Source: Micromonospora peucetia
Lineage (GTDB): Bacteria > Actinomycetota > Actinomycetes > Mycobacteriales > Micromonosporaceae
DNA: 64,000 bases
Reading direction: 5' to 3'
Assembly (NCBI RefSeq): GCF_900091625.1
Contig: NZ_FMIC01000002.1
Span: forward strand, 5,642,001-5,706,000
A program made the position numbers and the translations under genes. This document shows positions 51,127 to 60,372 of this stretch, piece after piece (within the stretch, counting starts at the first letter, position 1; each line of letters starts with the position of its first letter). A model generated the notes under the pieces. It did not search any database, had not been told where the DNA came from, and worked only from the letters and a program-made list of their open reading frames with translations.

Positions 51127-53673
51127 GTGAGAACCAGGAAGACACGAAATCGAGGCGGCTGGGCCGCCGTACCGCTCGCACTGGTGCTGGCGCTGGGGCT
51201 GAGCCCGCTGGCCCCCTCCGGCGCCGCGAACGCGGCGCCACCGGCGCGGCCGACCGGCGCCGCCCCGGCCGACGCCGGTGTCGGCTCCGGCACCGCCGAC
51301 AAACACGTCCGGCGGGCACCGCTGCCGCTGAGCGAGCGGGCCCCGCTCCCCTCGTCCCGCGAGGAACTGCGCCGCGACTACGACCAGCCCGACGACGCCA
51401 AGCGGCCCGCCTCCCCGTCGATGCGCGGCCTGGCCGCCGCACCCTGCGCGGTCGCCGACTTCACCAGCCGGACCGGCAGCGCCCTGGTGCAACAGATCAA
51501 GGCGTCCACCACCGACTGCGTGAACACCCTGTTCAGCCTCTCCGGGAGCGACGCCTACCAGGCCTTCCGCGAGGCGCAGATGGCCAGCGTGGCATACGGG
51601 CTGCGGGACAACGCCGGCTCCTACGACGGCACCAACAGCACGGGTACCGCCCAACTCGTGCTGTACCTGCGGGCCGGCTACTACGTGCACTGGAACTACC
51701 CGTCCACGGTGGGCTCGTACGGCCCCACGCTGCGCACCGCAATCCGCGCCGGCCTGGACACGTTCTTCGCCAACAGCCGCTCCGGCGACGTGAACGACGC
51801 CAACGGCGAGGTGTTGGCCGAGGCGGTCACGCTGATCGACAGCGCCGAGGAGAACGCCCGCTACCTGTACATGGTGAAGCGGCTACTGACCGGCTACAAC
51901 AGCTCGTACGACTCGTCGTGGTGGATGCTGAACGCGGTCAACAACGTCTACATCGTGCTGTTCCGGGGCCACCAGGTGCCCGAGTTCGTCAGCACCGTCA
52001 CCGCCGACCCGAGTGTGGTGGACACGCTGTACGCCTTCGCCACCGGCAAACGGGCCCTGCTCGGCACCGACCGGGGCTACCTGGTCTCCAACGCCGGCCG
52101 GGAACTGGGCCGGTTCCTCCAGCACACCGCGTTGCGGTCCAAGGTGCGACCGCTGGCCCGGGGCCTGCTCGACCTGAGCGCGATCACCGGCCCCACCGCC
52201 GCGCTCTGGGTCGGCGTCGCCGAGATGACCGACTACTACGACAAGGCCAACTGCGCCTACTTCGACACCTGCAACCTCCAGGCGCGGCTGGCCGCCGTGA
52301 TCCTGCCGATCACCTACACCTGCGGCAGCACCATCCGCATCCGCGCCCAGCAGATGACCTCGGCCGAGCTGGACCGGTCCTGCACCAGCATGCGCAACCA
52401 GGACGCGTACTTCCACTCGGTGGTGGCGGACAACGGCCCGGTCGCCGACGACCGCAACACCACGCTCGAAGTGGTGGTCTTCGACTCCAGCACCGACTAC
52501 CAGACGTACGGCGGGCCGATGTTCGGCATCGACACGAACAACGGCGGCATGTACCTCGAAGGCGACCCGGCCGTCGCCGGCAACCAGCCACGGTTCATCG
52601 CGTACGAGGCGGAGTGGCTGCGCCCCACCTTCGAAATCTGGAACCTCAACCACGAGTACACCCACTACCTCGACGGTCGCTTCAACATGTACGGCGACTT
52701 CACCGACAACATCGCCACCCCCACCATCTGGTGGATCGAGGGCTTCGCCGAGTACGTGTCGTACTCGTACCGCCAGTTGACCTACAGCGCCGCGATCACC
52801 GAGGCAGGAAAGAAGACCTACCCGCTGCGTACGCTCTTCGACACCACGTACAGCCACGACAGCACCCGCGTCTACCGGTGGGGCTACCTGGCGGTGCGGT
52901 ACATGCTCCAGTCGCACCGCGGCGACGTCACCACGCTGCTCGGGCACTACCGTACGGGCAACTGGAACGCCGCCCGTACGCTGCTGACCAGCACCATCGG
53001 CAGCCGCTACGACACCACCTGGTATGCCTGGCTGGACGCCTGCGCGGCCGGCAACTGCGGCGGCGGCACCAACCCGCCCGCCAACCAGGCCCCGGTCGCC
53101 GCGTTCACGTTCACCACCAACGGGCTGACCGCCACCTTCACCGACCGGTCGACCGACGCCGACGGCAGCATCGCCTCCCGCTCCTGGAACTTCGGCGACG
53201 GCAGCACCTCGACGGCGACCAACCCCACCAGGACCTACCAGGCCGCCGGCACGTACCCGGTCACGCTGACCGTAACCGACGACAAGGGCGCCACCGCCAG
53301 GACCTCACAGAACGTCACCATCACCGGCGGCCCCGCCCCGCTGCCCGAGTGCACCGGCGGCGACGTCCGGACGCTGGGCCGCAACTGCCAGCGCGGCGGC
53401 ATCCAGGCCACCGCCGGCAACCTCTACTACCTCTACCTGCACGTTCCGGCCGGCACCACCAGCCTGAGGATCACCTCCTCCGGTGGCACCGGCGACGCCG
53501 ACCTGTACTACAGCCCCAGCAGCTGGGCCACCACGAGCTCGTACACCCAGCGGTCGGTCAACACCGGCAACGGTGAGACGATCACGATCAGCAACCCGGC
53601 CGCCGGCTACCACTACGTCAGCCTGCACGCCAAACAAGCTTTCAGCGGGGTCACCGTGAAGTCGGAGTACTGA
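51127..53673 (+). CDS. Secreted M9-family collagenase with PKD and PPC domains
   Basis: An 848-aa exported metalloprotease of the ColG/ColH type. Signal peptide about 1-38 (AAVPLALVLALGLSPLAPSG). The N-terminal activator (M9N) region spans about 90-400 and the catalytic domain about 410-620, with zinc motif HEYTH at 509-513 and the third ligand Glu542 in IEGFAEYVSYS. A PKD domain (about 650-740, SWNFGDGST and TVTDDKG) and a C-terminal PPC collagen-binding-type domain (about 745-848, DADLYY) follow. The GTG at 51127 is preceded by AGGAGG. Cleaves triple-helical or denatured collagen. Confidence 0.93.
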   Translation: MRTRKTRNRGGWAAVPLALVLALGLSPLAPSGAANAAPPARPTGAAPADAGVGSGTADKHVRRAPLPLSERAPLPSSREELRRDYDQPDDAKRPASPSMRGLAAAPCAVADFTSRTGSALVQQIKASTTDCVNTLFSLSGSDAYQAFREAQMASVAYGLRDNAGSYDGTNSTGTAQLVLYLRAGYYVHWNYPSTVGSYGPTLRTAIRAGLDTFFANSRSGDVNDANGEVLAEAVTLIDSAEENARYLYMVKRLLTGYNSSYDSSWWMLNAVNNVYIVLFRGHQVPEFVSTVTADPSVVDTLYAFATGKRALLGTDRGYLVSNAGRELGRFLQHTALRSKVRPLARGLLDLSAITGPTAALWVGVAEMTDYYDKANCAYFDTCNLQARLAAVILPITYTCGSTIRIRAQQMTSAELDRSCTSMRNQDAYFHSVVADNGPVADDRNTTLEVVVFDSSTDYQTYGGPMFGIDTNNGGMYLEGDPAVAGNQPRFIAYEAEWLRPTFEIWNLNHEYTHYLDGRFNMYGDFTDNIATPTIWWIEGFAEYVSYSYRQLTYSAAITEAGKKTYPLRTLFDTTYSHDSTRVYRWGYLAVRYMLQSHRGDVTTLLGHYRTGNWNAARTLLTSTIGSRYDTTWYAWLDACAAGNCGGGTNPPANQAPVAAFTFTTNGLTATFTDRSTDADGSIASRSWNFGDGSTSTATNPTRTYQAAGTYPVTLTVTDDKGATARTSQNVTITGGPAPLPECTGGDVRTLGRNCQRGGIQATAGNLYYLYLHVPAGTTSLRITSSGGTGDADLYYSPSSWATTSSYTQRSVNTGNGETITISNPAAGYHYVSLHAKQAFSGVTVKSEY

Positions 53674-53694
53674 CGCCGGCCAATGCGCACCCAC

Positions 53695-53728
53695 GGCGTC
53701 GTCGGTCACCCTGGTGACCGGCGACGCC
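53695..53728. terminator. Bidirectional terminator hairpin
   Basis: 16-bp arms beginning GGCGTCG with one G-T pair and a very short loop lie between the collagenase stop and the convergent hydroxyproline operon stop. Confidence 0.8.
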
Positions 53729-53751
53729 GCCGGCGGTCCGGTCCTCGGCGG

Positions 53752-55143
53752 TCACTCGTCGGCGGCGAGCTCGCCGAGCGTGACCGGCTGCGCCAGCGGA
53801 CGGGACGCGTACCCGGTCAGGTCCGCCACGCTCGGCTCCCGGCCCGCTTCCCGCGCCGCCAGGCAGGCGGCGGCGTAGCCGCAGACCCGCCCCTGGCACC
53901 AGCCCATTCCGGCCCGGGTCAGCAGCTTCGCGCCCCGGGCGTCGCCGGCGGACAACTCCCGCACCGCCCGCCGGACCGCACCGGCGGGCACCTCCTCGCA
54001 CCGGCAGACAAGCGTGTCGTCGTCGCACCAGTCCGGCCAGCCGGACGGTACGGGGTGCACCGCGTGCAGCGCCGCCGCGAACCGGCGCAGCCGGCGCCGG
54101 TCCCGCAGCAGGCGGTCGTGCCGGCGGGTCGACCAGGGCGGCGGACAGCCCAGGGAGAGCGCGACGGCACCCCCGGCGAGCTGCCCCTCCACCAGCGCCA
54201 GGTCGGCGCCGCCGACGCCGGTGACCTCACCGGCGGCGTACACGCCCGGTACCGACGTCGCCTGGGCCGGATCGACGGCCAGCACCAGGCTGCCGTCGGA
54301 GTCCAGCCGGGTCGCGCAGCCCAGGGCCACGGCCAGTTCCAGCTGCGGGGTGAACCCGAAGCCCACCGCGAGGCCGTCGCACCGCACCTCGGTCCCGGTA
54401 CCGGCCAGCACGGTGCCACCGGGACCGACCGGGGCGACGGTCACCCCGGTCAGGTGGTCGGTGCCGTGCGCGGCCACCACCGCCGTCCGGCGGTGGTAGG
54501 GCACCCGGTGCCGGAGCATCCGCCAGCCGTACCGGCCGGCCTCGGCGAGCTTGCCGGCCGCGCCCAGGACCGGGCGGAGTTGGCGGGCGTACCCGATCGG
54601 GTCGTTCGCCTCGTAGACGCCGACGACGGTGCTGCCCGCCTCGGCGAGGCCGGTCGCGACCGGTAGCAGGAACGGTCCCGTCCCCGCCACCACGATCCGC
54701 CGCGCGAAACTCACCCCCTGGCCCTTGAGCAGGGCCTGGGCGCCACCTGCGGTGACCACCCCGGGCAGGTCCCAGCCCGGGAACGGCACGACCCGGTCGT
54801 GGGCGCCGGTGGCGATGACCAGCCGGCGCCCGTGCAGCACCTGCGATCGGGTGTGCACGGTGAACTCCGGGCCGGCGGAGCCCTCCCCGCAACGGGCTTC
54901 GACGAACCAGACGGCGGCATCGGTCCGGTGGTCGACCCCGTCGAGCTGCTCCCGCAGCCGGGCGAACGTCGACCAGTCGTGGTGGCCGCGCCCGTCCGCG
55001 TCGGACCGGTGCCGCCAGAACTGTCCACCCGGTCGGGGCCCGGCGTCCAGCACCGCCACCCGGCAGCCGGCCCGCGCCGCCCCGGCAGCCGCGGCCAGCC
55101 CGGCCGGTCCGGCACCGACCACCACCACGTCGTACCCGGTCAC
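53752..55143 (-). CDS. D-hydroxyproline dehydrogenase, FAD/NAD(P)-type subunit
   Basis: A 463-aa pyridine-nucleotide-disulfide-like flavoprotein (HcnB/OoxA type). FAD motif VVVVGAGPAGLAAAAGAARAG, second Rossmann motif RIVVAGTGPFLLPVATGLA, and FAD site GVYAAGEVTGVGG. The C-terminal BFD-like [2Fe-2S] region has LVCRCEEVP and GWCQGRVCGY (four Cys). The GTG at 55143 overlaps the stop of the small ferredoxin-like gene. With that gene and the DAO-type subunit it forms a heteromeric dehydrogenase passing electrons from cis-4-hydroxy-D-proline to the respiratory chain. Confidence 0.87.
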   Translation of the reverse strand: MTGYDVVVVGAGPAGLAAAAGAARAGCRVAVLDAGPRPGGQFWRHRSDADGRGHHDWSTFARLREQLDGVDHRTDAAVWFVEARCGEGSAGPEFTVHTRSQVLHGRRLVIATGAHDRVVPFPGWDLPGVVTAGGAQALLKGQGVSFARRIVVAGTGPFLLPVATGLAEAGSTVVGVYEANDPIGYARQLRPVLGAAGKLAEAGRYGWRMLRHRVPYHRRTAVVAAHGTDHLTGVTVAPVGPGGTVLAGTGTEVRCDGLAVGFGFTPQLELAVALGCATRLDSDGSLVLAVDPAQATSVPGVYAAGEVTGVGGADLALVEGQLAGGAVALSLGCPPPWSTRRHDRLLRDRRRLRRFAAALHAVHPVPSGWPDWCDDDTLVCRCEEVPAGAVRRAVRELSAGDARGAKLLTRAGMGWCQGRVCGYAAACLAAREAGREPSVADLTGYASRPLAQPVTLGELAADE

Positions 55144-55394
55144 GCCCGCTCCCCGCCGTCGTCGTCGGTCTCGACCACGTCCCCGGGGCGGGCGAGCAGC
55201 AGGCAGGCCCGCTGGGACGGTACGCCGTTGACGCGGACCAGGCAGTCGAAGCAGATCCCGATCCCGCAGAAGATCCCCCGGGGCCGGTCGCCGATCCGGG
55301 TGCGTCGCCACGAGCGGACACCGGCGGCGAGCAACGCGGCGGCGATCGTTCGTCGCCCGTCGGTGGGGATCGGACGGCCGTCAAAGGTGAACAT
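55140..55394 (-). CDS. Small (2Fe-2S)-binding dehydrogenase subunit
   Basis: An 84-aa ferredoxin-like protein of the HcnA type. FTFDGRPIPTDGRRTIAAALLAAG matches the family start; the iron-sulfur Cys residues are CGIGICFDC plus Cys in RACLLLARPG. It bridges the two flavin subunits. ATG 55394 overlaps the end of the upstream DAO gene by 14 bp. Confidence 0.88.
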   Translation of the reverse strand: MFTFDGRPIPTDGRRTIAAALLAAGVRSWRRTRIGDRPRGIFCGIGICFDCLVRVNGVPSQRACLLLARPGDVVETDDDGGERA

Positions 55395-56529
55395 CGTGAC
55401 GCTCCGGGGCGAATGGTCGTAGGTCCACGTCGGGGAGACGGCCGGTCAGCAACGCCGCGACGGCATGCCCGGTGGCCGGGGCGAGACCGATTCCGGCACC
55501 CTCGTGGCCGGTGGCGTGGTACAGGCCCGGCACCCGCGGATCGGCGCCGATCATCGGCAGGTGGTCGGGGCTGTACGGCCGGAATCCCCGGTAGGCGCGG
55601 ATCGCCGAGACCCGGCCCAGGACCGGGAAGAGCCGGACCGCTCCCGCCGCCAGCCGGCGCAGCGCCGGCAGCGGGACGGTCCGGTCGAATCCCACCCGTT
55701 CCCGGGTGGAGCCGATCAGGATGGTGCCCGCCCTGGTGCCCTCGACCACCGGGGACACCTCCAGGTCCCCGGTGCTGCGTCCCACGTTGGCGACGTAGCC
55801 GGCCGCGTACACCTTGTGCCGGACCAGCGGCGGCAGCGCCTCGGTGACCAGGACGAAGCCGCGCCGGGGCAGGATCGGCAACCCGACGCCGGCCAGGGCG
55901 GCGACCTCACCGGCCCAGACCCCGGCGGCGTTGACCACCATCGTGGTGGGCAACGGTCCCCGGTCGGTCAGCACGCCCCGGACCGCTCCGGCGGCGTCGC
56001 GTCGTACGCCGACGACCGTGGTCCCGGTCAGCACCCTGACCCGGGCCGCGCGCAGCAGGTGGGCGGCGGCCAGCATCGGGTGCACCTGCATGTCCTGCGG
56101 GTAGCGCACCCCGCCGGTGAGATCCCGGGCCAGGTGTGGCTCGTGGTCGGGTAACTCGTCGGCGGGGACCTCGTACGCCTCGACCCCGGCGGCGCGCTGG
56201 CTCGCGGCGAACGCCCGCAGCGCGGCGTGTTCCGCCGGCGAGGCGGCCACCACCAGTCCGCCCTTGTGTTCCAGCTCGATGCGTTCCCCACCGAGCGTGT
56301 CCCCGAGCTCCCGCCACAGCTCGACGGAGTGCCGGGCCAACGTCAGCTCCGGCCCGGGCGGCTTGTCGGAGACGAGGATGTTGCCCTCGCCGGCTCCGGT
56401 GGTGCCGGTGGCCACTCCGCCCCGGTCGACCACGGTCACCGTGAGGCCGGCGCGGGCGGCGTAGTAGGCGCAGGCGACGCCGACCATTCCCGCCCCGATG
56501 ACGACGACGTCCGCGCCGGCGGCGGTCAT
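55381..56529 (-). CDS. D-hydroxyproline dehydrogenase, DAO-type catalytic subunit
   Basis: A 382-aa FAD-dependent D-amino-acid oxidoreductase family protein. FAD motif VVVIGAGMVGVACAYYAARAG, GVATGTTGAGEGNILVSDK, VVNAAGVWAGEVAALAG and the C-terminal YRGFRPYSPDHLPMIG with GLYHATGHEGAGIGLAPATG. Together with the two neighbouring subunits it would oxidise cis-4-hydroxy-D-proline made by the epimerase to pyrroline-4-hydroxy-2-carboxylate. The ATG at 56529 overlaps the peptidase gene stop (ATGA). Confidence 0.9.
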   Translation of the reverse strand: MTAAGADVVVIGAGMVGVACAYYAARAGLTVTVVDRGGVATGTTGAGEGNILVSDKPPGPELTLARHSVELWRELGDTLGGERIELEHKGGLVVAASPAEHAALRAFAASQRAAGVEAYEVPADELPDHEPHLARDLTGGVRYPQDMQVHPMLAAAHLLRAARVRVLTGTTVVGVRRDAAGAVRGVLTDRGPLPTTMVVNAAGVWAGEVAALAGVGLPILPRRGFVLVTEALPPLVRHKVYAAGYVANVGRSTGDLEVSPVVEGTRAGTILIGSTRERVGFDRTVPLPALRRLAAGAVRLFPVLGRVSAIRAYRGFRPYSPDHLPMIGADPRVPGLYHATGHEGAGIGLAPATGHAVAALLTGRLPDVDLRPFAPERHDVHL

Positions 56530-57935
56530 GAACTGATGCGGTGCATCCACGCCTCGACGTCGTCCGCGCGGCGGGGCAGGTCGTCGGAGAGCATCCGGTA
56601 TCCGTCCTCGGTGATCAGGACGTCCTCCTCGATACGCATCCCCAGCCCGCGCAGTTCGGCGGGGAGGAGTTCGTCGTCGGGCTGGAAGTAGAGTCCCGGC
56701 TCCACCGTCAGCACGTGACCGGCCGCGAGCCGGCCGTCCAGGTAGGTGCCGGACCGGGCAGCGGCGCAGTCGTGCACGTCCAGGCCGAGCATGTGGCCCG
56801 ATCCGCACAGGGTCCACCGGCGGTGCAGGCCGGAGTCCTCGGCCAGCGCCTGCTCCGGCGAACAGGGCAGCACCCCGAGGTCCGCCAGCCCGTGGACCAG
56901 CACGGTCATCGCCGCCTGGTGGAACGCCCGGAACTCCACGCCCGGTCGCAGGCACTCCAGCGCGGCGTCGTTGGCCTGCCGGCACAGCTCGTACAGGTCC
57001 CGCTGCAACGGAGTGAACCGGCCGGAGACCGGCAGCACCCGGGTGATGTCGGCGGTGTACAGGGACCGGGTCTCCGCCCCGGCGTCGAGCAGCAGCAGGT
57101 CGCCGTCGCGGATCGGCCCGTCGTTGTCGATCCAGTGCAGGGTCGCCGCGTGCGCGCCGGCCGCCACGATCGACTGGTAGCCGACGTCGTTGCCCTCCAG
57201 CCGGGCGCGCTGCCAGAACACCCCCTCCAGATACCGCTCGGAGGTACGCATCGCCATCGGCAGCGCCCGGACCATGTCCTCGAAGCCCCGGGTCGTGATC
57301 GCCACCGCCTGCTCCAGTTGGCCGATCTCCCAGTCGTCCTTGACCAGGCGTAGCTCGGACAGCACCGTGTCGAGCTCCGGGTCGCCGGCCCCGGCGGGCA
57401 GGAACGCGTCGACGCTCCGGTCGACGCCGCGCAGCACCCGGGTCGGTGCGTCCGCCCCGGCCAGCGTCGACTCCAGTTCGGCGATGTGCCGGGTCGGCAG
57501 GGCCAGCCGCCGGCGGCTCTCCCCCAGGGTGGGGCGCCGGCCGGCCCACAGCTCGCCGTAGACCCGGTCCCGGAAGAACTCGCCGTCCTTGCGGTCGGAG
57601 CGGGGACGCAGGAACAGCGTGGCGTCCCCGTCGGGTTCGATCACCAGGACCCCGTCGGAGGACTGGTCGCCGGTCAGCCAGGTGTAGGCGGAGTGGGGCC
57701 GGAAGCGGAAGTTCTGGTCGTTGGAGCGCTGCTTGTAGCCACCGGCGGGAACCACGAGCCGCTCCCCGGCGTACAGGTCGTGCAGTCGTGCGCGCCGCGC
57801 CGCGGCCCAACTGGCAACCTCGTCCTCCGGCAGGTCGTACTGCTCGGTGTCCGCCCAGCCGGACAGCATGAACTCCTCCAGCGCGGGGCTGACCGGCAGG
57901 TCGTGGCTGCCGGTACGCAGGTCGGCGCGGGTCAC
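56526..57935 (-). CDS. M24 aminopeptidase P / X-Pro dipeptidase
   Basis: A 469-aa metallopeptidase. N-terminal creatinase-type domain (FRFRPHSAYTWLTGDQ), then the pita-bread domain with metal ligands in LLLLDAGAETRSLYTADITR (two Asp), GHMLGLDVHD (His), VLTVEPGLYF (Glu) and MRIEEDVLIT (Glu). It releases residues before Pro or splits X-Pro/X-Hyp dipeptides. Embedded by 4-nt overlaps on both sides within the hydroxyproline operon, it fits terminal digestion of collagen peptides. GTG start at 57935. Confidence 0.93.
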   Translation of the reverse strand: MTRADLRTGSHDLPVSPALEEFMLSGWADTEQYDLPEDEVASWAAARRARLHDLYAGERLVVPAGGYKQRSNDQNFRFRPHSAYTWLTGDQSSDGVLVIEPDGDATLFLRPRSDRKDGEFFRDRVYGELWAGRRPTLGESRRRLALPTRHIAELESTLAGADAPTRVLRGVDRSVDAFLPAGAGDPELDTVLSELRLVKDDWEIGQLEQAVAITTRGFEDMVRALPMAMRTSERYLEGVFWQRARLEGNDVGYQSIVAAGAHAATLHWIDNDGPIRDGDLLLLDAGAETRSLYTADITRVLPVSGRFTPLQRDLYELCRQANDAALECLRPGVEFRAFHQAAMTVLVHGLADLGVLPCSPEQALAEDSGLHRRWTLCGSGHMLGLDVHDCAAARSGTYLDGRLAAGHVLTVEPGLYFQPDDELLPAELRGLGMRIEEDVLITEDGYRMLSDDLPRRADDVEAWMHRISS

Positions 57936-59377
57936 AGGGCCTCCTTGGCGGGGTGGGACGGTGGGGTGGGCCGGGTCGGTCGCGGCGGTGCCGCGAAGGT
58001 GACGGTACGAACCGAGGTGTAGAAGTGCAGGGCGGCGGCCCCCTGTTCACGCGGGCCGTAGCTGGACGCCTTCTCGCCGCCGAACGGCGCGTGGAAGTCC
58101 ACTCCGGTGGTCGGCGCGTTGACCCGGATCAGGCCGGTGTCGACCCCGCGTACGGCGTCGAGCAGCGCGCCGACGTCGTGGCCGTGCACCGAGGTGACCA
58201 GCCCGTACCGCACGTCGTTGACCAACTCGACGGCGCTGGCCAGGTCCGGCGCGGCCAGGATGGTGGCCAGTGGGCCGAAGGTCTCCTCCCGGGCCACCGG
58301 GTGCGCGGGGTCGATCCGGTCGATCAGCACGGGCGCGACGAAGAAGCCGTCATCGGCGGTCGGGCCGCCCGTGCCGCCGGTGAGTATCCGCGCCCCGCTC
58401 GCCCGCGCCGCCTCGACGGCACCGAAGACCCGGCTCCGGGCGGCGGCGTCGATCACCGGACCGGCGACCACGGTCGGCTCGGCCGGATCACCGAAGCGCA
58501 GCGACGCCACTGCGGCCACCAGCGCCTCGGTGAACTCCCGGGCGTCGCCCACCACGACGATCCGCCGGGTCGCGGTGCACTTCTGGCCGGCGTACCCCAT
58601 CGCGGCGCTGGCCAGCAGCGCGGCGGTCTGCCCGAGGTCCGCGTCGGGCAGCACCAGGGCCGCGTTCTGGCCGCCCATCTCCGCCTGCACCGGCAGCCCG
58701 GCGTGGGCCGCCGCGACCGCGACCTGGGCGCCGACGGTCGCGGACCCGGTGAACGAGACGATGTCGCTCGCCTCGACGACCGCCCGCCCGGTCTCCGTCC
58801 CGCCCGGTACGACGTGCAGCAGCCCGCTCGGCAGCAGTCCTTCGAACAGCCCCGCGACGGCGTCGCCGCAGGCGAGCGCGTCCGGGGAGGGCTTGAGCAG
58901 CACCGCGTTGCCGGTGGCGAGGGCCGGTGCGGCCTTCCACAGCGGGATCGCCAGCGGGAAGTTCCACGGCGTGACCAGTCCGGCGACACCGTGCGGCCGG
59001 CGTTCGGTGAAGAGCAGGCCGGGCTGGTGCGCCGGCAGCGACGGTGGCAGCACGTCACCGGTCGCGGCGAAGCAGGCCTGCGCGTAGTAGTCCAGGATGG
59101 CCGCGCCCCGGTCCACCTCGGCGCGGGCCTCGCTCGCCGGCTTGCCCACCTCGCGGACGATGAGGTCGGTGAGCGCGTCGGCCCGGTCGCGCAACCGGTC
59201 GGCAGCCGCGCGCAGGGCCGCGGCGCGTCCGGCCGGCCCTTCCCGGCACCACCCGGCCTGTGCGGTACGCGCCCGCGCGGCCAGCGCCCGGACCTCGTCC
59301 GGGGACACCGCGGCCTGCTCCATGACCACGTCGCTCGGGCACTGCGGGGAACGACTGCGAATCAACTCACTCACCAC
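57932..59377 (-). CDS. Aldehyde dehydrogenase, probably 2-oxoglutarate semialdehyde dehydrogenase
   Basis: A 481-aa NAD(P)-dependent ALDH. Motifs: GVAGLVTPWNFPLAIPLWKAAPAL, VSFTGSATVGAQV (cofactor loop), catalytic Glu in VQAEMGGQNAALV, catalytic Cys in YAGQKCTATRR, and REETFGPLATI. In hydroxyproline catabolism it makes 2-oxoglutarate from its semialdehyde, and context supports this. The start is GTG 59377 or GTG 59374; the latter overlaps the epimerase stop as GTGA. Confidence 0.9.
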   Translation of the reverse strand: MVSELIRSRSPQCPSDVVMEQAAVSPDEVRALAARARTAQAGWCREGPAGRAAALRAAADRLRDRADALTDLIVREVGKPASEARAEVDRGAAILDYYAQACFAATGDVLPPSLPAHQPGLLFTERRPHGVAGLVTPWNFPLAIPLWKAAPALATGNAVLLKPSPDALACGDAVAGLFEGLLPSGLLHVVPGGTETGRAVVEASDIVSFTGSATVGAQVAVAAAHAGLPVQAEMGGQNAALVLPDADLGQTAALLASAAMGYAGQKCTATRRIVVVGDAREFTEALVAAVASLRFGDPAEPTVVAGPVIDAAARSRVFGAVEAARASGARILTGGTGGPTADDGFFVAPVLIDRIDPAHPVAREETFGPLATILAAPDLASAVELVNDVRYGLVTSVHGHDVGALLDAVRGVDTGLIRVNAPTTGVDFHAPFGGEKASSYGPREQGAAALHFYTSVRTVTFAAPPRPTRPTPPSHPAKEAL

Positions 59378-60372
59378 AGGAATCCTGCCGGGAAGGGGTC
59401 GTCAGGGTCGAGGAAGTGCTGTGCGGTGCCGGTCAGCCAGGCCCGCCCGGTGACGGTCGGCACCACGGCCGGCCGATCCGCGACGGTGGTGGTGTCGACC
59501 AGTCGCCCGACGAACCGGGTGCCGAGCAGGGACTCGTTGACGAAGTCCCGGTCGAGCGGGAGCAGACCCCGGGCGTGCAGTTGTGCCATCCGCGCCGACG
59601 TTCCGGTGCCGCAGGGTGACCGGTCGAACCAGCCAGGGTGGATCACCATGGCATGCCGGGAGTGGCGGGCGTCCGAGCCCTCCCCCGCCAGGTACACGTG
59701 ACGGCAGCCGGCGATCTCCGGCTGCTCGGGATGCACCGGCCGGGCGGTGGCGTTGACCGCCGCCATGATGGCCAGTCCGGCGTCCAGCAGCCGCTGCTTG
59801 TGGGCCCGGTCGAGGCCGATCCCCAGCTCGGTGAGGTCCGCGACGACGTAGAAGTTGCCCCCGTAGGCCAGGTCGTAGCGGACCCGGCCCAGGCCGGGAA
59901 CGTCGACCACGGCGTCCAACGCGACCGCGAAGGACGGGACGTTGCGGATCGTGACAGCGGTGGCGCGGCCGTCGGTCACCGCGACCGACGCCACCACCAG
60001 GCCGGCCGGCGTGTCCAGGCGTACGGTGGTCACCGGCTCGGTGACCTCGACCATCCCGGTCTCCACCAGCACGGTGGCCACGCCGATGGTGCCGTGGCCG
60101 CACATCGGCAGGCAGCCGGACACCTCGATGTAGATCACGCCGAAGTCGGCGTCCGGCCGGGTCGAGGGTTGCAGGATCGCTCCGGACATCGCCGAGTGGC
60201 CCCGGGGCTCGTACATCAGGAAGGTCCGCAGGTGGTCGAGGTGGGCCATCAGGTGTTCCCGGCGCTGCGCCATGGTGGCGCCGGGGATCACCGGGACTCC
60301 GCCGGTGACCACCCGGGTGGGCATCCCCTCCGTGTGCGAGTCGACCACGTGGATGACGCGGTTGCTGCGCAT
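59371..60372 (-). CDS. 4-hydroxyproline 2-epimerase (proline racemase family)
   Basis: A 333-aa cofactor-independent epimerase. Both catalytic Cys are present: Cys91 in LPMCGHGTIG and Cys254 in SPCGTGTSA, so it is an epimerase or racemase and not the Thr-containing 3-hydroxyproline dehydratase. Also VDSHTEGMPTRVV and MYEPRGHSAMSGAI. It would convert trans-4-hydroxy-L-proline to cis-4-hydroxy-D-proline. ATG 60372 overlaps the upstream stop by 1 nt (TGATG). Confidence 0.92.
   Translation of the reverse strand: MRSNRVIHVVDSHTEGMPTRVVTGGVPVIPGATMAQRREHLMAHLDHLRTFLMYEPRGHSAMSGAILQPSTRPDADFGVIYIEVSGCLPMCGHGTIGVATVLVETGMVEVTEPVTTVRLDTPAGLVVASVAVTDGRATAVTIRNVPSFAVALDAVVDVPGLGRVRYDLAYGGNFYVVADLTELGIGLDRAHKQRLLDAGLAIMAAVNATARPVHPEQPEIAGCRHVYLAGEGSDARHSRHAMVIHPGWFDRSPCGTGTSARMAQLHARGLLPLDRDFVNESLLGTRFVGRLVDTTTVADRPAVVPTVTGRAWLTGTAQHFLDPDDPFPAGFLW

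Noticed and set aside
59371..60372. trans-3-hydroxyproline dehydratase
   Set aside because: Second active-site residue is Cys254, whereas the dehydratase has Thr there.
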